This document shows positions 17,282-25,536 of a stretch of 64,000 nucleotides of DNA, piece by piece; within the stretch, counting starts at the first letter, position 1; each line of letters begins with the position of its first letter. This stretch comes from Methanocellales archaeon (GTDB taxonomy: Archaea > Halobacteriota > UBA148 > JAUWXC01), in assembly GCA_030610945.1 (NCBI GenBank), contig JAUWQV010000001.1, positions 228,318-292,317 of the forward strand, read 5' to 3'. The notes beneath the pieces were generated by a model. That model searched no databases. It saw only the letters and a list, made by a program, of their open reading frames with translations, and was not told the origin of the DNA. A program made the translations under genes and the position numbers.

Positions 17282-17542
17282 ATGGGCATTAAACCGACGT
17301 ATATCAAAAACCTTGGAACCAAATTGATGGAAAAGTATCCGGATGCATTCGGTCCTGATTTTGAAGAAAATAAAAAGTTGGTGGCAGAGTACACGAACGT
17401 CGAGAGCAAGGCGATTAGAAATAGAGTTGCAGGATACATCAGCAGAAAATTGAAAATTAAAGGAAAAATTAAGAGAAGGGGGGTGAAAGAGGGTGTTTCA
17501 GGGAGTGGCTCCAGCGCTGGTGACACCGTTCACCAAGGATAA
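17282..17542 (+). CDS. rps17e: Ribosomal protein eS17
   Basis: Small-subunit ribosomal protein of the archaeal/eukaryal set. IKPTYIKNLGTKLMEKYPD, FEENKKLVAEYTNVESK and IRNRVAGYISRKL are the family core (residues 3-57). The usual archaeal length is about 60-67 residues; this frame continues to 86 because its stop lies beyond the start of dapA, adding a Gly/Ser-rich tail that overlaps dapA by 50 bases. Start ATG at 17282, with GGTGG just upstream. Confidence 0.93.
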   Translation: MGIKPTYIKNLGTKLMEKYPDAFGPDFEENKKLVAEYTNVESKAIRNRVAGYISRKLKIKGKIKRRGVKEGVSGSGSSAGDTVHQG

Positions 17543-18365
17543 TGAAGTAGATGAAGAGGGGCTGAGGGCAAACATAGAATTTGCCATTGAGAATGGCGTT
17601 TCTGGTATCGTGCCGGCTGGTTGCACAGGTGAGGCTGCCACGCTCTCGCTCGAGGAGCAGAAAAGAGTTATCGATATCGCGGTGGATGCGTCTTCTGTCC
17701 CGGTGATAGCGGGCACTGGATCAAATAATACGAAAGAGGCCATAGTGCTCACTGAGTATGCCGCCGATGCTGGCGCAGATATTGCGATGCTGATCTCGCC
17801 ATACTACAACAAGCCGACTGATGCTGGACTGATTGCACACTATAAAGCCGTTGCCAGTTCGTGTGATATTCCGATACTGCTCTACAACGTTCCTTCAAGG
17901 ACAGGAAGGAACATGGGCGCACATGTCGCGGCTGAGCTGGCAGACGTGGACAACATTGTGGGAATCAAGGAGGCCAGCGGGAATTTGAATCAGGTCTCCG
18001 AGATTGTACGTCTGACCAAGGATAAAAACTTCGTCGTCGTTTCAGGTGACGACTCGCTGACGCTGCCAATTCTGGCTCTTGGGGGCAAGGGCGTCATTTC
18101 CGTTGCTGCCAACATCATCCCAAGACAGATGAGCGACCTTGTAGGCGCGTTCTTAAAGGGTGACATAGAAAAGGCAAGGGAGATTCACCACACCGTGTAT
18201 CCACTGTTGCGCGACCTGTTCGTGGAGACGAATCCGATTCCCTTGAAGGCTGCGATGAAGTGGATGGGGCGGGCTGCAGGCGAGCCGAGATTGCCTCTGG
18301 TTCCATTGGGCCAAGAGAATGCACCCAGGTTACGACGCACCATGGAATCGATTGGGTTACTATGA
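17493..18365 (+). CDS. dapA: 4-hydroxy-tetrahydrodipicolinate synthase DapA
   Basis: Condenses pyruvate with aspartate semialdehyde in lysine synthesis. GCTGEAATLS near the N terminus, LLYNVPSRTGRNM (catalytic Tyr) and IVGIKEASGN (Schiff-base Lys) are diagnostic; 290 residues is typical. The start is GTG at 17493, supported by the strong GGGGGGTGA about 10 bases upstream and by the family N terminus FQGVAPALVTPF. It therefore begins inside rps17e. The stop overlaps dapB by ATGA. Confidence 0.96.
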   Translation: MFQGVAPALVTPFTKDNEVDEEGLRANIEFAIENGVSGIVPAGCTGEAATLSLEEQKRVIDIAVDASSVPVIAGTGSNNTKEAIVLTEYAADAGADIAMLISPYYNKPTDAGLIAHYKAVASSCDIPILLYNVPSRTGRNMGAHVAAELADVDNIVGIKEASGNLNQVSEIVRLTKDKNFVVVSGDDSLTLPILALGGKGVISVAANIIPRQMSDLVGAFLKGDIEKAREIHHTVYPLLRDLFVETNPIPLKAAMKWMGRAAGEPRLPLVPLGQENAPRLRRTMESIGLL

Positions 18366-19081
18366 TTAAAGTTGCTATATGCGGCGCTGCCGGGCGAATG
18401 GGTTCGTTGATAGCGCAGAACGTTTTGTCAGAGGATGATATGACACTTGTCGCCGCCTTTGATGTAAAGGATGTCGGCAAGAGCATAGGAGATGTACGTA
18501 TCTCCGATGTCAAGCAAATTCACGATGTTCTTGCCGAAACCAAGCCCGACGTGCTGGTTGATTTCACCGTCGCATCCGGGGCGGTGGAGAACGCGAAGGC
18601 TGCCGCCGAGCGTGGTGTCAATATAGTCATCGGCACGACCGGCTTTACGCCAGAGCAGTACGAGGAGATGCGCAGTGTGATAGACAAAAAGGTAACTGCA
18701 GTTATCTCTCCGAATTTTGCTGTCGGCGTAAACGTGTTCTGGAAACTCATAGGCGATGCAGCGAAGTATCTCGGCGATGTCGACGTTGAGATCGTCGAGG
18801 CACACCACAAGCACAAAAAGGATGCACCGAGTGGGACTGCAAAGAGGGCTGCTGAAATTGTGCGCACCTCTCTCGGCAAAGAGGTAAGCGTCCACTCGAT
18901 CAGAAGTGGAGACATCGTAGGCGACCATCTCGTCCTGTTTGCAGGAGACGGCGAGCGCATGGAGATAAAACATCAGGCGCACAGCAGACAGGCATTCGCT
19001 TCGGGCGTGATAAAGGCGATACGATGGATTGCGAGCGCGGAAAAAGGCATATTTTCGATGAATGATGTGCTGGGATTGTGA
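18362..19081 (+). CDS. dapB: 4-hydroxy-tetrahydrodipicolinate reductase DapB
   Basis: Second lysine-branch enzyme, NAD(P)H-dependent. From ATG 18362 (ATGA overlap with dapA) the protein opens IKVAICGAAGRMG, the dinucleotide-binding loop; GTTGF, SPNFAVGVNVFW and EAHHKHKKDAPSGTA are the catalytic signatures. The open frame reaches back to 18260, but that part is only a shadow of dapA. Length 239 residues is near normal. asd, which makes its precursor, lies 3.4 kb downstream on the same strand. Confidence 0.96.
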   Translation: MIKVAICGAAGRMGSLIAQNVLSEDDMTLVAAFDVKDVGKSIGDVRISDVKQIHDVLAETKPDVLVDFTVASGAVENAKAAAERGVNIVIGTTGFTPEQYEEMRSVIDKKVTAVISPNFAVGVNVFWKLIGDAAKYLGDVDVEIVEAHHKHKKDAPSGTAKRAAEIVRTSLGKEVSVHSIRSGDIVGDHLVLFAGDGERMEIKHQAHSRQAFASGVIKAIRWIASAEKGIFSMNDVLGL

Positions 19082-19093
19082 GTTTTGAACGGT

Positions 19094-19492
19094 TTACCAC
19101 TCATATCTGTACATTTGCACCTCGCCAGACCTGAGCTTTTGTTTAAACCATTTTTTCAGCACTTTTTTCACACCAGCCCTGGTCAGCGGGATGAGCAGAA
19201 GGAAGCCCAGCAAATCCGTGATTATTCCGGGCGTGACGAGCAGAACTCCGCCCACCAGCACGAGTGCGCCATCGAACAATGGATCTGCAGGCATGATGCC
19301 GTTTGCAATATCAACCTGTATCTTTCTGAGAACGGACAAACCCTGGGATTTAGCCAGCATGGCGCCCACGACACCCGTAACAACGACGATGAAGATTGTG
19401 TTCCACGTCCCAATCATCTTGCCAAGTTCGATTAACAAAAACAGCTCGATGATGGGCGTCAATACGAAGATGATTATTAGTGTGGGTAGCAT
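19094..19492 (-). CDS. fxsA: FxsA-family membrane protein
   Basis: Small integral membrane protein of 132 residues. ELFLLIELGKMIGTWNTIF, GAMLAKSQGLSVLRKIQ, LVGGVLLVTPGIITDLLGFL and LLIPLTRAGVKK are the FxsA signature elements; three to four hydrophobic segments. In E. coli FxsA affects phage exclusion by F; no biochemical role is established. ATG at 19492 fits the family N terminus; upstream in-frame codons to 19531 look non-native. Convergent with dapB. Confidence 0.85.
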   Translation of the reverse strand: MLPTLIIIFVLTPIIELFLLIELGKMIGTWNTIFIVVVTGVVGAMLAKSQGLSVLRKIQVDIANGIMPADPLFDGALVLVGGVLLVTPGIITDLLGFLLLIPLTRAGVKKVLKKWFKQKLRSGEVQMYRYEW

Positions 19493-19580
19493 TTTGTGTT
19501 CCTGTCCTCTGCCGTACTTTGTTTCTAACACGTAAACATTTTGTGTATAATTTTGATTTTATCACTTTAAAGCGATCTGC

Positions 19581-21047
19581 GTGGCGATTTTTAAGAAAAG
19601 AGCGCTCTTTCGGATCAAAATGCTTAAATACGCCCGCAGAGGATCTGATCGGATTAAAGGGACGTTTAAACGGATTAATTCAGGAAGTATATCATACAAG
19701 AGAGTTGGCATGGAACTATTCAAAACTTTTTTGAAGGATCTGAAAGGATATGCTGAGGGCGAGATCACATTAGAAGATGTTCAGCAATCAATTTCGAGAA
19801 TTAACAAATTTTTATATCAGAGTTATCCAGAGTTGGGGGCGACTACGGTCTTTGATGGAGAAGTGCTCCAGTATATTTCTGAGTTTCATAAATTCTGGGA
19901 AAATAATTATCAAAGAGTTTTAAACACAAGGATCAATAAAAAACAGTGTAAAATAGCTGCTGAATGCTTAAAAAGCGCTACCAAAAAGTACGACCCTGAC
20001 ATTTTCTTTTTAACTCATGATACTTTTGGAATAGATAAGAATGCGATCGCGCAAGTTCGCTTTTTTACTTCAAGTCAAGATTTTAGAGGGCCGTTAAAGA
20101 ACCAATACCAAAAATACTTAGACGACCCTAGCAAATTTGATGCTGAATTCGTGCACGGTGATCCAATAGCTTTCTTAAAGTATATCGGTGTTACAGGTTT
20201 TTCCCAAACTGATAAGAGATTGGATTATGCTAAGAATTCTGCGGAATTATTATTAAATAAGGAGGTTAATGCCCATGATCTTGCTGAGATTTGTAATAAC
20301 GATGCATTGAAAATTAGAAATTTGCTTATAAGCACACCAAACATAGGTTATGGCCGTAAGAAGGCCGATATGTTCATTCGAGATATGTTTGCTCTGGGGG
20401 TGTGGCCGCATTTATCAAATTTTGACAAGATCGATGTTGCAAGTGATGTAAACACAATGAAGGTCGCTTTAAGGATGCGAATAATTGAAACAGATGTCCC
20501 GTTGCTTTCTAGCTTCCTTGATATTTTTTGTTACCAATATGGAGAGGTAGATGAGAAAAGCGCCCTTGCGTGGAGATCTGTTTGGGAAGAGTGGAAGAAG
20601 ATCGATCCTCAAAATGCTTTAAAATCTCCCTGTTTAATTGACTTTCTGATTTTTAGGATCGGACGCGAATGTTGTAAAGAAATTTTGAATCTTTATCAAT
20701 GTGAATCGAATAACGACCATCTTTTCTATTGGTTTTCAAGTAACCTAAAAAGTTGTTTAACTTGTAGAGAGCAGGATAAAAAGAGCAATGCCCATCCTAC
20801 AAAAAAATTATTACCTTGTCAAGTTGATAGTTCGGAAATGCCAAGGGGAGAAAGTGGATTAAAAATCAGTGATAAAAAAATATTGCATGTTTTTGATGGC
20901 GAGTGTATTTTTAAAAACGTGTGCAGACCCGGCACGCCTGAATTCAAGAAAGTATCTCCTCCAAAATCTATATCTATAAAAGGAAGGACGGGGTGGTTAA
21001 GTGCAAGGACGACGATTGAAGAGGGGGGTGGTGGTTTGATGTCATAG
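19581..21047 (+). CDS. Large HhH-GPD-like protein with Cys-rich C terminus
   Basis: Up to 488 residues from GTG 19581; ATG at 19620 or 19710 (MELFKTFLKDLKG) may be the real start. Residues about 251-272 (STPNIGYGRKKADMFIRDMF) form a helix-hairpin-helix, followed by FDKIDVASDVNTMKVALRM, where Asp289 occupies the catalytic position of HhH-GPD base-excision glycosylases. The C-terminal part holds cysteines 392, 395, 413, 442 and 448 that could bind zinc or an Fe-S cluster, then an odd Gly-rich end (GRTGW...EEGGGGLMS). AT-rich, and directly followed by a DNA methyltransferase gene of higher GC. I infer a DNA-recognising or base-excising partner; no experimental function is known to me. Confidence 0.5.
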   Translation: MAIFKKRALFRIKMLKYARRGSDRIKGTFKRINSGSISYKRVGMELFKTFLKDLKGYAEGEITLEDVQQSISRINKFLYQSYPELGATTVFDGEVLQYISEFHKFWENNYQRVLNTRINKKQCKIAAECLKSATKKYDPDIFFLTHDTFGIDKNAIAQVRFFTSSQDFRGPLKNQYQKYLDDPSKFDAEFVHGDPIAFLKYIGVTGFSQTDKRLDYAKNSAELLLNKEVNAHDLAEICNNDALKIRNLLISTPNIGYGRKKADMFIRDMFALGVWPHLSNFDKIDVASDVNTMKVALRMRIIETDVPLLSSFLDIFCYQYGEVDEKSALAWRSVWEEWKKIDPQNALKSPCLIDFLIFRIGRECCKEILNLYQCESNNDHLFYWFSSNLKSCLTCREQDKKSNAHPTKKLLPCQVDSSEMPRGESGLKISDKKILHVFDGECIFKNVCRPGTPEFKKVSPPKSISIKGRTGWLSARTTIEEGGGGLMS

Positions 21048-21192
21048 ACTAAGAGTAATGCTAAGGGGCGCGATCTCTCTGCCCTTAAACCTTAGAATTC
21101 TAATTCTTTCTTGTCTGTTTGATTTTTATGGATCATTTTTAATACTACTTCCGAGATCGATCCAATCCAAACATAAGTTGAGTTGTTTAGTC

Positions 21193-22116
21193 ATGCGAAA
21201 AAAATATACTCCAATGCGCGAAGTTACTCACGAGGATTACAAATCCTTCCTCACCAACCACGATCACGTCCAAATCGAGAACGTTAAGGTTGCCCTTCCG
21301 AAGTCTCACAAAATCAAAAAGCTCGCCCCCGATAACTTCAAGCGCCAGACCACGACCGCGTGGTCATTCCCTGACCGCGGGGACTGGGCCACGCACCAGG
21401 GCAATTACCGGGGCAACTGGTCGCCGTTTATACCGCGCAATCTCATACTCCGTTACACGGAGCCCGGGGATCTGGTACTGGACCAGATGGCAGGGGGCGG
21501 CACGACCCTCGTCGAGTGCAAGCTCCTCGGCAGGAATGTCATCGGAGTGGACATAAACCCGGACGCCGTTATGGTTGCAAGGAATCGCCTCGACTTCCCA
21601 TATGCCCCCCTTGACGCAGAGTACATAAAGCCAAAAATTAAAACTTACGTTGGAGACGCCAGAAATCTGGACAAAATTAAAGAAGAATCTGTGGACCTCA
21701 TTGCCACCCATCCGCCATATGCGGGCATCATCCCGTACTCTAATGAAAGAGTGAAAGGCGACCTCTCCTCTGTTCATGATATAGGTGAATTCGTAGAAGA
21801 GATGCGCAAGGTCGCCGAGGAATCTATGCGAGTCCTAAAGCCCGGCAAGCACTGCGCTATTTTGATGGGGGACACCCGAAAACACGCCCACTTTGTACCT
21901 ATTACCCCGAGAGTTCTGCAAGCGTTTCTCGATGTGGGCTTTATCCTCCGTGAGAACATCATCAAACTCCAATGGAAGACGAAATCTACCCGCGAATCGT
22001 GGTTCGGCAAGAACTACAACTTCCTCTTAATTGCGCACGAGCATCTGTATGTCTTCAGGAAGCTGGAGAAAGATGAGAGATTGACGAAGTTCAAAGAATC
22101 AGTTAAGTGGTGGTAA
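21193..22116 (+). CDS. DNA amino-methyltransferase (N4-C or N6-A)
   Basis: SAM-dependent DNA methylase of about 307 residues from ATG 21193; the open frame to 21058 adds a segment unlike the family. SFPDRGDWATHQGNYRGNW is the region before motif I, LDQMAGGGTTLVECKLLG (motif I) and GVDINP (II) bind SAM, and THPPYAG (172-178) is the catalytic (D/N/S)PPY motif IV, here with His before PPY. Motif order I-IV. Sits 145 bases after the HhH-GPD-like gene on the same strand, so the pair could be modification and effector of one system. Target sequence unknown. Confidence 0.8.
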   Translation: MRKKYTPMREVTHEDYKSFLTNHDHVQIENVKVALPKSHKIKKLAPDNFKRQTTTAWSFPDRGDWATHQGNYRGNWSPFIPRNLILRYTEPGDLVLDQMAGGGTTLVECKLLGRNVIGVDINPDAVMVARNRLDFPYAPLDAEYIKPKIKTYVGDARNLDKIKEESVDLIATHPPYAGIIPYSNERVKGDLSSVHDIGEFVEEMRKVAEESMRVLKPGKHCAILMGDTRKHAHFVPITPRVLQAFLDVGFILRENIIKLQWKTKSTRESWFGKNYNFLLIAHEHLYVFRKLEKDERLTKFKESVKWW

Positions 22117-22324
22117 TTATGGTAATTACTTAAGTAACAAATAAACAGGAATTGCGCGTCTATGTTACTTTAATAACGTTTTTTATGCTAGCCATACCTC
22201 CTATATATCTCCAAGAAGCCCGCTCAGGATGGATGCATCACAAAATTCAAGGAAATCACGAAAATGGCAATAGGGAGACCAAAAATTTATATTGAAGTCG
22301 TTCATCCTCGTATGCGGGAGTATT
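22117..22324. promoter_or_regulatory. Control region between methyltransferase and ferredoxin genes
   Basis: Contains a perfect 12-bp palindrome TTACTTAAGTAA at 22126-22137 and a related imperfect one, GTTACTTTAATAAC, at 22164-22177. The second is followed at once by GTTTTTTA, which could end the methyltransferase transcript. A TATA-like AATTTATATT at about 22285-22294 lies 30 bases before the ferredoxin ATG. The palindromes could be operator sites or terminator features; nothing decides between them. Confidence 0.4.
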
Positions 22325-22495
22325 ATGGCAGCAAAAGTTGATTCGGATAGTTGTGTGGGATGTGGAGCATGTGTGGATGAATGCCCTGTGAGTGCGATCT
22401 TGCTGAATGATGAGGTTGCCTCGGTTGACGATTCGCTGTGCACTGAATGCGGTGCATGTGTTGATGTCTGTCCCACGGGCGCGATTATACTATGA
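22325..22495 (+). CDS. 2[4Fe-4S] ferredoxin
   Basis: A 56-residue clostridial-type ferredoxin: [12 protein letters not shown] and [12 protein letters not shown] supply eight cysteines for two [4Fe-4S] clusters. ATG at 22325 is preceded by GCGGGAG. The stop overlaps asd by ATGA, so the two genes are cotranscribed; the link with lysine/threonine synthesis is positional only. A soluble low-potential ferredoxin would suit the Rnf complex encoded 30 kb downstream, but that is inference. Confidence 0.93.
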   Translation: MAAKVDSDSCVGCGACVDECPVSAILLNDEVASVDDSLCTECGACVDVCPTGAIIL

Positions 22496-23529
22496 GAATG
22501 AAAGTAGGCGTTTTGGGTGCAACCGGCGCAGTCGGACAAAGATTCATCCAGCTGTTAGCGGAGCATCCGTGGTTTGAGTTGGCAGCGCTGACTGCATCAG
22601 AGCGGAGCGCCGGCAAGAAATACGGCGAGATAGCGAAATGGCGGTTGGATGTGCCGCTGCCTGACAAGGTAAAAGACCTGAAGGTTTTGCCAACCTCGCC
22701 GGAAAAAGTAGATGCTGACATCGTGTTCTCCGCGCTGCCAGCCTCCATCGCGAAAGATGTTGAGCCCGAGTTTGCAAAAGCGGGATTTGTGGTGGCGAGC
22801 AATGCCAGTGCATACAGGATGGAAAGTGACGTCCCCCTGATGATTCCCGAAGTCAATCCAGACCACCTGGGATTGGTAGAGGTACAAAAGAAAAATCGCC
22901 ACTGGGACGGCTGCATCATCACCAACCCGAACTGCTCGGTCATCGCGATGGCGCTCTCATTGAAGCCGCTGATGAAGTTTGGCATAAAGGGCGTGCATGT
23001 GGCGACCATGCAGGCAGTATCGGGCGCAGGCTACGAGGGCGTTTCATCAATGGCAATCCTCGACAACGTGATACCATACATCGCAAAGGAAGAGGAGAAG
23101 ATGGAGATAGAGGCCCAGAAGATACTGGGCGAGTTCGATGGCGCCAAGGTGAAAAATGCTGATTTCGCGGTAAGCGCAAGTTGCAACAGGGTTCCTGTTA
23201 TAGATGGGCATACTGAGGCAATATGGGCATCATTATGCGATAATCCAAGTTTGAGTGAAGTGCGCGATGCATTCGCCAAGTTCAAATGCGACGAGGTAAA
23301 GGGGCTACCAACCGCCCCAGAAAAGGCAATCATCGTGCATGATGCAGAGGACAGGCCACAACCGAGGTTGGACAGAAATGCCGGGAAAGGCATGAGCGTT
23401 TCAGTCGGGAGAATCATGGAATACGCGGACGGCGTCAAATACATTGCAATGGGGCATAACACGATTAGGGGCGCGGCAGGCGCATCTATACTGAATGCTG
23501 AATTATTCTGTAAAACGTACAAACGCTAA
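22492..23529 (+). CDS. asd: Aspartate-semialdehyde dehydrogenase
   Basis: Reduces aspartyl phosphate to aspartate semialdehyde, the branch point feeding Dap[19 protein letters not shown] is the NADP loop, [16 protein letters not shown] holds the catalytic Cys, and [10 protein letters not shown] the later active-site segment; 345 residues, archaeal/fungal-type Asd. Two starts are possible, ATG 22492 (overlapping the ferredoxin stop) and ATG 22498; they differ by two residues. A hairpin overlaps its stop codon. Confidence 0.95.
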   Translation: MRMKVGVLGATGAVGQRFIQLLAEHPWFELAALTASERSAGKKYGEIAKWRLDVPLPDKVKDLKVLPTSPEKVDADIVFSALPASIAKDVEPEFAKAGFVVASNASAYRMESDVPLMIPEVNPDHLGLVEVQKKNRHWDGCIITNPNCSVIAMALSLKPLMKFGIKGVHVATMQAVSGAGYEGVSSMAILDNVIPYIAKEEEKMEIEAQKILGEFDGAKVKNADFAVSASCNRVPVIDGHTEAIWASLCDNPSLSEVRDAFAKFKCDEVKGLPTAPEKAIIVHDAEDRPQPRLDRNAGKGMSVSVGRIMEYADGVKYIAMGHNTIRGAAGASILNAELFCKTYKR

Positions 23530-23549
23530 GATTGAAACGAAGCGTTTTT
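23521..23549 (+). terminator. Hairpin plus T-run at end of asd
   Basis: AAACGCT (23521-23527) pairs with AGCGTTT (23541-23547) across a 13-base loop, followed by two more T. The stem overlaps the asd stop codon. The layout resembles an intrinsic terminator; archaeal termination mostly needs only the T-run. Confidence 0.5.
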
Positions 23550-23574
23550 CATCTTTCATGTGATTCTTAACTTG

Positions 23575-24639
23575 ATGACGCGCACAATCTGTTTTGACCT
23601 TGAGGGGCCGTTATCACCGCAGGATAATGCCTACGATGTTATGTCCCTCGTAGAGAACGGCGACAGGATATTTGAGGTTATCAGCAAGTATGATGATATG
23701 CTCGCGCTCGAGAACAGGGAGGGATACGAACCGGGAGATACGCTCGCGCTAATCGTACCGTTTCTGCTTCTCCACAACATCTCAGAAGAGGACATAACAA
23801 GGGTTTCAAAACAGGCAAAAATCGTTGACGGTGCAAAATACCTGGTTTCCAAACTAAAATCTGATGGCTGGGGAGTATACATCATCTCGACCAGTTATGA
23901 GCAGCACGCATACAATATCGGTGCACAGCTCGGCGTCCCCAAGGAGAACATAGTGTGCACCAGGCTACCGCTGAGTGCCCTGCGAGATGAAATGAAGGGC
24001 GATTTCTCGATAATTGAGAGGGCAGAGAAGAATATCTTGGAGCTTTATGAACACATAGAGGCACCAGAGAAAATAGTGCATCGCCTGGACAAATTCTTCT
24101 TTGAGGAACTGCCAAGGACGGGATATGGCAATGTACTTGATAGAGTGAGGGTAATTGGGGGTGCAAAAAAGGTTGCAGCAGTGCACAAGATAGTGGAGGC
24201 AAGTAATGGTGGCCTATCAGATGTCGTGGTTGTAGGAGACAGCATAACGGATTATAAGATGCTTAAGGATGTGAAGGAAAATGGCGGCGTTGCAGTCGTC
24301 TTCAATGGGAATGAATATGCAATCCCATATGCAAGCATTGGTCTGGCATCGCTGGACATACGATTTTTATACCTACTAACGAGATTGAGTAGAAAGGATT
24401 TGATGTTTGAAATGGCAAAGTCCTGGGAGGTTAAGCGCCCTGAGTTTGAGAATGACCCGGGATTGATCTCAGAGAACCTCATAACGCCAGAATTCAGACG
24501 TTTCCTGCTTGAATCAAGGGTTGAAGTGCCATACTTCAATTATTTAGATGATGCAGACGAAAAGAAGATGTCAGAGGTCATAAATATACACAAGAGGTTC
24601 AGGGCGCTCGTCAGGGGCGCAGTAGCAAAGTTGGGGTAA
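23575..24639 (+). CDS. Archaeal HAD-superfamily protein (EhaR-like)
   Basis: A 354-residue protein starting TRTICFDLEGPLSPQDNAYD. FDLEGPL is HAD motif I with Glu replacing the second Asp (DxE), YIISTSYEQHA motif II, and DVVVVGDSITDYKML motif III/IV. Long helical insertions resemble the methanogen proteins annotated as phosphoserine-phosphatase-like or energy-converting hydrogenase subunit EhaR. DxE instead of DxD may change the acid/base step. ATG 23575 is chosen over an upstream GTG at 23560. It precedes the PfkB-kinase gene by four bases and so is likely in one operon with it and ftr. Substrate unknown. Confidence 0.65.
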   Translation: MTRTICFDLEGPLSPQDNAYDVMSLVENGDRIFEVISKYDDMLALENREGYEPGDTLALIVPFLLLHNISEEDITRVSKQAKIVDGAKYLVSKLKSDGWGVYIISTSYEQHAYNIGAQLGVPKENIVCTRLPLSALRDEMKGDFSIIERAEKNILELYEHIEAPEKIVHRLDKFFFEELPRTGYGNVLDRVRVIGGAKKVAAVHKIVEASNGGLSDVVVVGDSITDYKMLKDVKENGGVAVVFNGNEYAIPYASIGLASLDIRFLYLLTRLSRKDLMFEMAKSWEVKRPEFENDPGLISENLITPEFRRFLLESRVEVPYFNYLDDADEKKMSEVINIHKRFRALVRGAVAKLG

Positions 24640-24643
24640 GACA

Positions 24644-25531
24644 ATGGATGTCGTTGGCTTGGGTGCATTAAATTATGACCGGTTGTATGCGGTTGAAAAA
24701 ATCGCAAAGCCGGGTGAAGAGGTTGGCGTTATTGACGTGAAGGGGTGCCCGGGCGGTTCTGCCGCAAACACGATCGCCGGTTTGGCCAGGCTGGGACTGA
24801 GCACTGGATTCATCGGCATCGTGGGCGATGATGTGGAAGGAAAAATGGTCGTGGATGACTTCGTGGCTGAGGGAGTTGATGTCAGCAGGGTCAGGAGGGT
24901 GAAAGGTAGCACTGGAATAGCGCTTGCAGTGGTTGATGAGCAGGGGGAGAGGGCACTCTACGTTCATCCCGGGGTTAATGATGCGCTGTCCATTGATGAC
25001 GAAGATGTGGATTATGCCAGCAATGCACAGTTCATCCATACGAGTTCATTCGTGAGCGCAGAACAACTGGAGATGCAGAAGAGACTGATGAATAAGACAA
25101 AAGCAAAGGTAAGTTTTGCGCCGGGAATGCTGTGTTTCAGGTTCAAGTTTGATGCCTTAAAGCCAATCATTGCGAGATGTCATGTGGTATTTCTAAATGA
25201 GGCTGAAGTTCGCTCCTTAACCGGCGCTGGCCACAAAAAGGGCAGCAAGATTTTGCTGGATGCTGGCGCGGAGATGATGGTGGTGACGCTTGGCAAAAAG
25301 GGCTGCTACATCGCCAATGAGAGTATTTATATGGCGCCGCCCAAGGCAGAGGTCGTGGATACAACTGGCGCAGGAGATGCCTTTGCAGCAGGGTTTTTGT
25401 ATGGTCTATTAAGGGGCGAGAATATGAAGCGATGCGGCGAGCTTGGTAATATTGTTGCATCTTCATGCATAGGAAAATATGGGGCAAGAGATGGATTGCC
25501 ATATGAGAAGGACTTAACAACGTTGGGGTGA
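24644..25531 (+). CDS. PfkB-family carbohydrate kinase
   Basis: A 295-residue ribokinase-fold sugar or nucleoside kinase. VVGLGALNYDRL begins the sheet; GCPGGSAANTIAGLARLG is the substrate-binding loop; VVDTTGAGDAFAAGFLYGLL is the ATP/anion-hole signature with catalytic Asp. Substrate cannot be read from sequence. The end overlaps the Shine-Dalgarno of ftr, placing it in the C1-metabolism transcript. Confidence 0.85.
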   Translation: MDVVGLGALNYDRLYAVEKIAKPGEEVGVIDVKGCPGGSAANTIAGLARLGLSTGFIGIVGDDVEGKMVVDDFVAEGVDVSRVRRVKGSTGIALAVVDEQGERALYVHPGVNDALSIDDEDVDYASNAQFIHTSSFVSAEQLEMQKRLMNKTKAKVSFAPGMLCFRFKFDALKPIIARCHVVFLNEAEVRSLTGAGHKKGSKILLDAGAEMMVVTLGKKGCYIANESIYMAPPKAEVVDTTGAGDAFAAGFLYGLLRGENMKRCGELGNIVASSCIGKYGARDGLPYEKDLTTLG

Positions 25532-25536
25532 ATGGA

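Noticed and set aside
21058..21192. N-terminal extension of the methyltransferase
   Set aside because: Hydrophobic, unlike any methylase N terminus; ATG 21193 is a better start.
24241..24260. AGCATAACGGATTATAAG inside the HAD gene, resembling the ModE arm plus TATA
   Set aside because: Lies within a coding region, has only one arm, and no gene starts nearby.
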